From: Clostridia bacterium
GTDB lineage: Bacteria; Bacillota; Clostridia; Christensenellales; Borkfalkiaceae
Reading direction: 5' to 3'
Assembly: GCA_017465145.1 (NCBI GenBank)
Contig: JAFTWU010000016.1
Coordinates: 1 to 64,000, forward strand
Length of the DNA stretch: 64,000 nt
Position numbers and translations under genes: made by a program. A model generated the notes under the pieces. That model was not told the origin of the DNA, searched no databases, and worked only from the letters and a program-made list of their open reading frames with translations. Positions 59,484 to 64,000 of the stretch are shown here, piece by piece; position 1 is the first letter of the stretch, and every line of letters begins with the position of its first letter.

Positions 59484-60857
59484 ATGATTGATACCGATTT
59501 AACCTTTTGCCAAAGCGAACTCATTGAAGTTATAAACTTGTTTGGCAAAGACGCTGAAAACCTTAATATTCGCCACCGCACAACAGAAAAAGAAGGTAAA
59601 TTAGTCAACACGGTTACCGTTAGCGGACGCGTTTACGCCTACGGCAATTTAGTAAAGGCGTTTAAGGACGAAATCGAAAGGAAACGCCTAGTGAAACGCT
59701 ATGCTAAACTTTCCGTTTATAAAGCCCTTTCTACCCACTTAAATAAGCAAGCACCTTGGGGCGCGTTAACGGGCATTAGGCCAACGAAACTTGCCTATCA
59801 ACAAATAGAAGAAACAGGCGAATTTGAAGACTTTTTTACTTCTACAATGAAAGTTAGCGCGGAAAAAACCCTTCTCACCAAAGACGTTTTAGATGCACAA
59901 AAAGGTATATACGTTAAAGACGACGATAACTGTGATTTTTTCGTATTTATTCCATTTTGTCCGTCAAGATGCAAATATTGTTCATTTATTAGCGCAGATA
60001 TAAACGTTGCAAAAAAATACGTTGACGATTACGTAGATGCTCTTATAGAAGAAATTAATTATAGTGCTAAATACGTTAAAAATTTGCGCAGTATTTATAT
60101 CGGTGGCGGTACACCCGTTTGCTTACCCGACGATAAACTAGAAAGAGTTTTGTGCGCGTTAGATAAAATCAATACGGGCGTTGAGTTCACCGTTGAAGCG
60201 GGTAGACCAGACGCTATAACAGAAAGCAACCTTAAAATTCTTAAAAAACACGGGGTAACTAGAATTTGTCTTAACCCCCAAACCTTCCAAGATAAAACGC
60301 TTGTAAGTTTAGGTAGGTCACACACCGCGCAAGATATTTTAGATAAATACGAACTTTGCGCTAAAGATTTTTCCGTTAATATGGACTTGATTGCGGGCTT
60401 AGAAGGGGAAACCTTTGAAGATTTTAAGGATACGCTTGATAAAACTATTTCACTAAACCCCGATAATATCACCGTTCATACCTTGTCCGTTAAACGCGGT
60501 TCTACGCTTGCGGAAAAGGTTTCGCGCCTAGACGATGGGCAAACGGAAAAAATGGTGGAATATTCTTATAAAGTACTTAAAGAAAAGGGTTACGTGCCGT
60601 ACTACCTATATAGGCAAAAATATATGTCGGCAAACCTTGAAAACGTTGGTTATACAAAGCCTAATAAAGCGTGCGTTTACAACGTAGACGTTATGGAAGA
60701 AATAGCGCAAAATATCGCTTGCGGTTCTAACGCTATAAGTAAAAAAGTTATAGACGGGGGTAGGGTTATTCACAGAGAAGCATCCCCCAAAGATATCCCA
60801 ACTTATTTAAATAAGTTACCGCAAATTTTACAAAGTAAAGACAAATTATTTGAATAA
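59484..60857 (+). CDS. hemZ: Coproporphyrinogen dehydrogenase HemZ-like radical SAM protein
   Basis: 457 residues. An N-terminal region of about 150 residues precedes the radical SAM core with FIPFCPSRCKYCSF (CxxxCxxC) and IYIGGGTP. NMDLIAGLEGET and the HemN-type C-terminal part follow. HemZ was described as an oxygen-independent coproporphyrinogen oxidase homologue, but no other haem gene is here, so the true reaction may differ. It starts right after the MBL stop with GGAG. Confidence 0.9.
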   Translation: MIDTDLTFCQSELIEVINLFGKDAENLNIRHRTTEKEGKLVNTVTVSGRVYAYGNLVKAFKDEIERKRLVKRYAKLSVYKALSTHLNKQAPWGALTGIRPTKLAYQQIEETGEFEDFFTSTMKVSAEKTLLTKDVLDAQKGIYVKDDDNCDFFVFIPFCPSRCKYCSFISADINVAKKYVDDYVDALIEEINYSAKYVKNLRSIYIGGGTPVCLPDDKLERVLCALDKINTGVEFTVEAGRPDAITESNLKILKKHGVTRICLNPQTFQDKTLVSLGRSHTAQDILDKYELCAKDFSVNMDLIAGLEGETFEDFKDTLDKTISLNPDNITVHTLSVKRGSTLAEKVSRLDDGQTEKMVEYSYKVLKEKGYVPYYLYRQKYMSANLENVGYTKPNKACVYNVDVMEEIAQNIACGSNAISKKVIDGGRVIHREASPKDIPTYLNKLPQILQSKDKLFE

Positions 60858-60923
60858 AAGCAAATTCAATAGGCAAAACCCCGCTAAATTAGGTAAAAAT
60901 AGGTAAAAAAGGGGTTAAAATAG

Positions 60924-60952
60924 TTTACAAACGGATAAATTATTGTTATAAT
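60924..60952 (+). promoter_or_regulatory. Sigma-A promoter of rpsO
   Basis: TTTACA (60924-60929), 17-base spacer, TATAAT (60947-60952). A GGGG/CCCC hairpin upstream may end hemZ transcription. Confidence 0.75.
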
Positions 60953-60958
60953 TAAAAG

Positions 60959-61050
60959 GCTTAAATACTTATTGCAAGGTTTTGTGGATTCTCCCCCCAA
61001 TGCTTTGTTATAAGCGGACTAATCCATAAAGTATAGGAGGTAAAATTAAA
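60959..61050 (+). promoter_or_regulatory. Structured leader of rpsO, possible S15 autoregulatory element
   Basis: The leader of about 92 nt can pair 60985-60990 with 61021-61026. TCTCC in its C-rich loop can also pair with the GGAGG ribosome site. Autoregulatory S15 leaders are known for rpsO; assignment here is inference. Confidence 0.4.
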
Positions 61051-61314
61051 ATGGATAAAGCAAAGAAAGCAGAAATTATTGCAAAATTCGGCACTCACGA
61101 AGGCGACACAGGTTCAGCAGAAGTTCAAATTGCACTTTTAACTGAAAGAATCAATCACTTAAACCAACACCTTGTTGCTAACAAACACGATAACCACTCT
61201 CGTCGTGGTCTTCTTAAGATGGTAGGCGCACGCCGTTCACTCTTAAAGTACTTACAAGAAGTTGATATCGAAAGATATAGAAAGGTTATCGCAGCATTAG
61301 ATTTAAGAAAGTAA
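61051..61314 (+). CDS. rpsO: 30S ribosomal protein S15
   Basis: 87 residues. [26 protein letters not shown], then [22 protein letters not shown], the 16S rRNA-binding signature. AGGAGG site. It precedes pnp, the classical rpsO-pnp order, with a terminator between. Confidence 0.98.
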   Translation: MDKAKKAEIIAKFGTHEGDTGSAEVQIALLTERINHLNQHLVANKHDNHSRRGLLKMVGARRSLLKYLQEVDIERYRKVIAALDLRK

Positions 61315-61321
61315 AAATATG

Positions 61322-61350
61322 GGGCGGCATTTTTTGTCGCCCAATTTTTT
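61322..61350 (+). terminator. Intrinsic terminator of rpsO
   Basis: A 7-bp GC-rich stem (61322-61328 with 61336-61342), then AATTTTTT. A second GC-rich hairpin near 61412-61434 lies in the pnp leader. Confidence 0.8.
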
Positions 61351-61475
61351 GTTAAAACGGCAAAAAATTTCTTAAATTACCCCGATTTTGTAAAAATTCA
61401 ATTGTAACTTGTGCGCGGGCGTAGGTTGCGCCCCGTTTCAAAAATATTAGAGTTTGGAAAATAGGAGAAAAGAAA

Positions 61476-63572
61476 ATGACAAAAACTTACAGAGAATTCA
61501 AAACTACCATTGGTGGCAAAGAACTTATCGTTGAAACCGGCAAATATGCTGAACAAACCAACGGTTCTTGTATCGTTCGTTGTGGTGAAACTGCAGTTAT
61601 GGTTAACGTAACAATGGCAGAAAAACCCCGCGATGGTATGGATTACTTCCCCTTAGGCGTAGATTTTGAAGAAAAGATGTACGCTATCGGTCAAATCCCC
61701 GGTGGCTTTAAGAAAAGAGAAGGTAGAGCGTCTGACAAGGCTATTTTAACCAGCCGTCTTATTGACAGACCTATCCGTCCTTTATTCCCTAAGGGTTTAT
61801 TTAACGACGTAATCGTTATCGCAACCGCATTATCAGTTGAACCCGATATTCAACCTGAACCCCTTGCAATGCTTGGTAGTTCAATTGCAATCAGCATTTC
61901 AGACATTCCTTTTGCTGGTCCTACCGGTAGCGTTGTTGTTGGCATGGTAGATGGCGAATATATTATCAACCCCGACTGTGCTCAACGTGAAAAGAGTGTT
62001 TTAACCTTAAACCTTGCAGGTACTAAAGATGCAATCATGATGGTTGAAGCAGGCTCTAAAGAAATTAGCGACGACGAAATGGTTGGCGCAATTCTATTCG
62101 GTCACGAAGAAATTAAACGTCTTTGCGCTTTCCAAGAAGAAATCGTTAAAGAAATCGGCAAACCCAAGAAGGAAATGGAACTCTATCACGTTCCCGAAGA
62201 AATCGACAACGCTGTTAGAGAATTTGCAAGCGAAATGCTTGATAAAGCACTTGATACTTTTGACCGTGCTGAGCGTCAAAACGGCCAAGATGCTGTTGAA
62301 AAAGCAACTTTAGAACACTTTGCTGAAATCTTCCCCGACAAAGTTAGGGAAATCAAAGATAGCCTTTACTATTTAACCAAAGAAAAGGTTAGAGCAAAAA
62401 TCACCAACACCGGTATCCGTCCCGACGGTAGAAAACTTACCGAAGTACGTCCTATTTGGTGTGAAGCAGGCGTTCTTCCTAGAGTTCACGGTTCAGGCGT
62501 ATTTACCCGTGGTCAAACCCAAGTTATGTCAACCTGTACTTTAGGTATGCTTTCAGAAGTTCAAAAACTTGAAGGTTTAGATGGTGAATCATGTAAACGT
62601 TATATGCACCAATACAACATGCCCGGTTACGCTTCAGGCGAAGCAAAACCCTTAAGAAGCCCAGGCAGACGTGAAATCGGTCACGGCGCTTTAGCAGAAC
62701 GTGCATTAGAACCCGTTATTCCTAGTGAAGAAGAATTCCCCTATGCAATAAGAATCGTTTCTGAAGTATTAAGCTCTAACGGTTCTACTTCTCAAGGTAG
62801 CGTATGTGGTTCAACCCTTGCTCTTATGGATGCAGGCGTTCCCATTAAAGCTCCCGTTGCAGGTATTGCTATGGGTCTTATCAAAGATACCGAATCAGGC
62901 AAAGTTTCTATTCTTACCGATATTCAAGGTTTAGAAGACTTCCTTGGCGATATGGACTTTAAGGTTGCAGGTACTGAAAAGGGTATCACCGCAATTCAAA
63001 TGGACATTAAGATTAAGGGTATCGACGAAAACATTTTAAGACAAGCAATCGCTCAAGCAAACGTTGGTAGACAACACATTTTATCAAAGATGCTTGAAGT
63101 TATCGATGCTCCCCGTGCTGAAATGTCTAAGTATGCACCCAGAATTATTTCTTTCAATATTCACCCCGACAAGATTAGAGAAGTTATCGGCTCTGGCGGT
63201 AAGGTTATCAACAAGATTATTGAAGAAACGGGCGTTAAGATTGACATCACCGACGACGGAAGAGTTAATATTGCTAGTGTTGGCGACCCCGCTCAAGGCG
63301 AACGCGCTAAGGCAATTATCTTATCTATTGCAAAAGACCCCGAAGTTGGCGATATGTTCATCAGCGAAGTTGTTAGAATTCTTCCCAAGGTTGGCGCTTT
63401 CTGTGAATTAGCACCCGGTAAAGACGGTTTAATCCACATCTCTAAGATGAGCGATAGAAGAATTGAAACCGTTGAAGAAGTTCTTCATATCGGCGACAAG
63501 GTAAAAGTTGAAATAATTAAGATTGGTGAAAAGGGTATCGACCTTAAACTTCTTGAAATTATTAAAGACTAA
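61476..63572 (+). CDS. pnp: Polyribonucleotide nucleotidyltransferase (PNPase)
   Basis: 698 residues. Two RNase PH domains (first with FFPLxVD-type KMYAIGQIPGGFKKREGR, second with RPDGRKLTEVRPI, SNGSTSQGSVCG and IQMDIKIKG), KH domain (IGSGGKVINKI) and C-terminal S1 domain (GAFCELAPGKDGLIHISKM). It degrades RNA 3'-5' with phosphate. AGGAG site. A GC-rich hairpin in the leader could be an autoregulation site, as known for pnp in other bacteria. Confidence 0.98.
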   Translation: MTKTYREFKTTIGGKELIVETGKYAEQTNGSCIVRCGETAVMVNVTMAEKPRDGMDYFPLGVDFEEKMYAIGQIPGGFKKREGRASDKAILTSRLIDRPIRPLFPKGLFNDVIVIATALSVEPDIQPEPLAMLGSSIAISISDIPFAGPTGSVVVGMVDGEYIINPDCAQREKSVLTLNLAGTKDAIMMVEAGSKEISDDEMVGAILFGHEEIKRLCAFQEEIVKEIGKPKKEMELYHVPEEIDNAVREFASEMLDKALDTFDRAERQNGQDAVEKATLEHFAEIFPDKVREIKDSLYYLTKEKVRAKITNTGIRPDGRKLTEVRPIWCEAGVLPRVHGSGVFTRGQTQVMSTCTLGMLSEVQKLEGLDGESCKRYMHQYNMPGYASGEAKPLRSPGRREIGHGALAERALEPVIPSEEEFPYAIRIVSEVLSSNGSTSQGSVCGSTLALMDAGVPIKAPVAGIAMGLIKDTESGKVSILTDIQGLEDFLGDMDFKVAGTEKGITAIQMDIKIKGIDENILRQAIAQANVGRQHILSKMLEVIDAPRAEMSKYAPRIISFNIHPDKIREVIGSGGKVINKIIEETGVKIDITDDGRVNIASVGDPAQGERAKAIILSIAKDPEVGDMFISEVVRILPKVGAFCELAPGKDGLIHISKMSDRRIETVEEVLHIGDKVKVEIIKIGEKGIDLKLLEIIKD

Positions 63573-63592
63573 TTGCTTTTAACACTAATGAT

Positions 63593-63625
63593 AATATGCG
63601 GAAAGTTGCTTTCCGCATATTTTTT
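63593..63625 (+). terminator. Intrinsic terminator of pnp
   Basis: A 13-bp stem (63593-63605 with 63609-63621) with TTG loop and T run. Confidence 0.92.
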
Positions 63626-63686
63626 CATCTATAAAGCGAATTTATAAATAAAGGTTTTCATAAAATCGTATAGAGGTGCGTATTTT

Positions 63687-64000
63687 ATGAAAAAATTAGA
63701 AAAAAAGATAACTATTTTATCTAACATAGCGCTTTTTTGCGCCTTTATTTTCGTCTTTTCGGTGTGCTTTATACCTACAAAAACTTCTGCCGTTTTAGGT
63801 GGCAACGGCACGGTAACGGCAATATATAACGGAAATAGGAAAAACCCTAACGTTTCTTTAATGTTTAACGTATATGAAAACACTAAAGTAGTTGAAGATA
63901 TTTTAGTCGTGTTGAAGGAAAACAACGTAAAAGCAACTTTTTTCGTTGGCGGTTGTTGGGCGGACGATAACGGTGACACACTAAATAAAATAATTGCAGA
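63687..64000 (+). CDS. ylxY: Polysaccharide deacetylase-fold protein (YlxY/PdaB-like), 3' truncated
   Basis: The first 104 codons are visible; the gene runs off the window. A signal or anchor helix (about residues 8-35) is followed by the start of a NodB fold: NVSLMFNVYENTKVVEDILVVL then NVKATFFVGGCW. The usual TFDDG metal motif is replaced by MFNVY, as in YlxY/PdaB-type proteins that carry N-V at this place. The position directly after pnp matches ylxY in Bacillus. Role probably in sporulation-linked wall modification; deacetylase activity is doubtful. AGAGG site at 63672-63676. Confidence 0.82.
   Translation, partial: MKKLEKKITILSNIALFCAFIFVFSVCFIPTKTSAVLGGNGTVTAIYNGNRKNPNVSLMFNVYENTKVVEDILVVLKENNVKATFFVGGCWADDNGDTLNKIIA

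Noticed and set aside
63629-63979. Minus-strand ORF of 116 codons over the ylxY start
   Set aside because: No ribosome site, and the opposite strand encodes a recognisable NodB-fold protein.

Overview
The window is a chromosomal segment of a low-GC, spore-forming, probably anaerobic and gut-associated member of the Clostridia (Firmicutes). The evidence is SpoIIE, SpoVT and SpoVB, a meso-diaminopimelate dehydrogenase, a long-form Rho, short leading-strand operons with sigma-A promoters (many TTGACA/TATAAT-like with 17-bp spacing), and typical Firmicutes gene neighbourhoods (pgk-tpiA-gpmI-secG-rnr-smpB-ssrA, secDF-recJ-rel, rpsO-pnp-ylxY). I cannot name the genus. The segment begins inside an exonuclease-like gene and ends inside a ylxY-like gene. 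No insertion sequence, prophage, CRISPR array or rRNA operon was seen.

Layout. 0-7 kb: degenerate exonuclease fragment, tetR divergent from feoA-feoB-cysteine-rich protein (iron uptake), and a copper-type P-ATPase. 7-11.3 kb: topoisomerase IV (parE-parC). 11.4-16 kb: a structured RNA with its own promoter and terminator, a BspA-like leucine-rich-repeat lipoprotein, and an AraC regulator divergent from a GH3 glycosidase. 16-24.7 kb: ychF, argS, a HAD phosphatase, a BaiN-like flavoprotein, rho overlapping an orphan DNA methyltransferase, and a geranylgeranyl-reductase-type flavoprotein. 24.8-33.7 kb: spoIIE, ddh, a membrane-anchored ComEC-like metallo-beta-lactamase-fold protein, spoVT, spoVB, dus, a catalytically dead nitrilase and trmL. 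33.8-45.8 kb: Na/Pi symporter, glycolysis (pgk, tpiA, gpmI), secG, rnr, smpB, methionine synthesis (metY-metA) and tmRNA. 46-50 kb: split chromate transporter, then an ECF sigma / anti-sigma / lipoprotein module. 50.3-64 kb: tRNA-Gly(CCC), an esterase, a DUF1858 protein, secD-secF-recJ-rel-MBL-hemZ, rpsO, pnp and ylxY.

The best candidate for an undescribed system is at 47.27-50.04 kb. An ECF-type sigma factor overlaps a single-pass anti-sigma-like protein. Behind a terminator lies a lipoprotein whose sensory-type domain resembles the extracytoplasmic domain of the anti-sigma protein. The sigma gene and the lipoprotein gene share an identical promoter architecture (ACCAATAAA-N13-TTGTAATATAA) not seen elsewhere in the window. 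This suggests an autoregulated circuit in which a lipoprotein copy of the sensor is the regulon output. Other notable signals are a 16-bp hairpin burying the spoVT ribosome-binding site, a rod-shaped RNA at 11.44-11.65 kb, two matching 20-bp palindromes 62 bp apart around the feo promoter, and apparently leaderless tetR, araC and chrA genes.

All calls come from reading sequence and translations. No database search or folding program was run.
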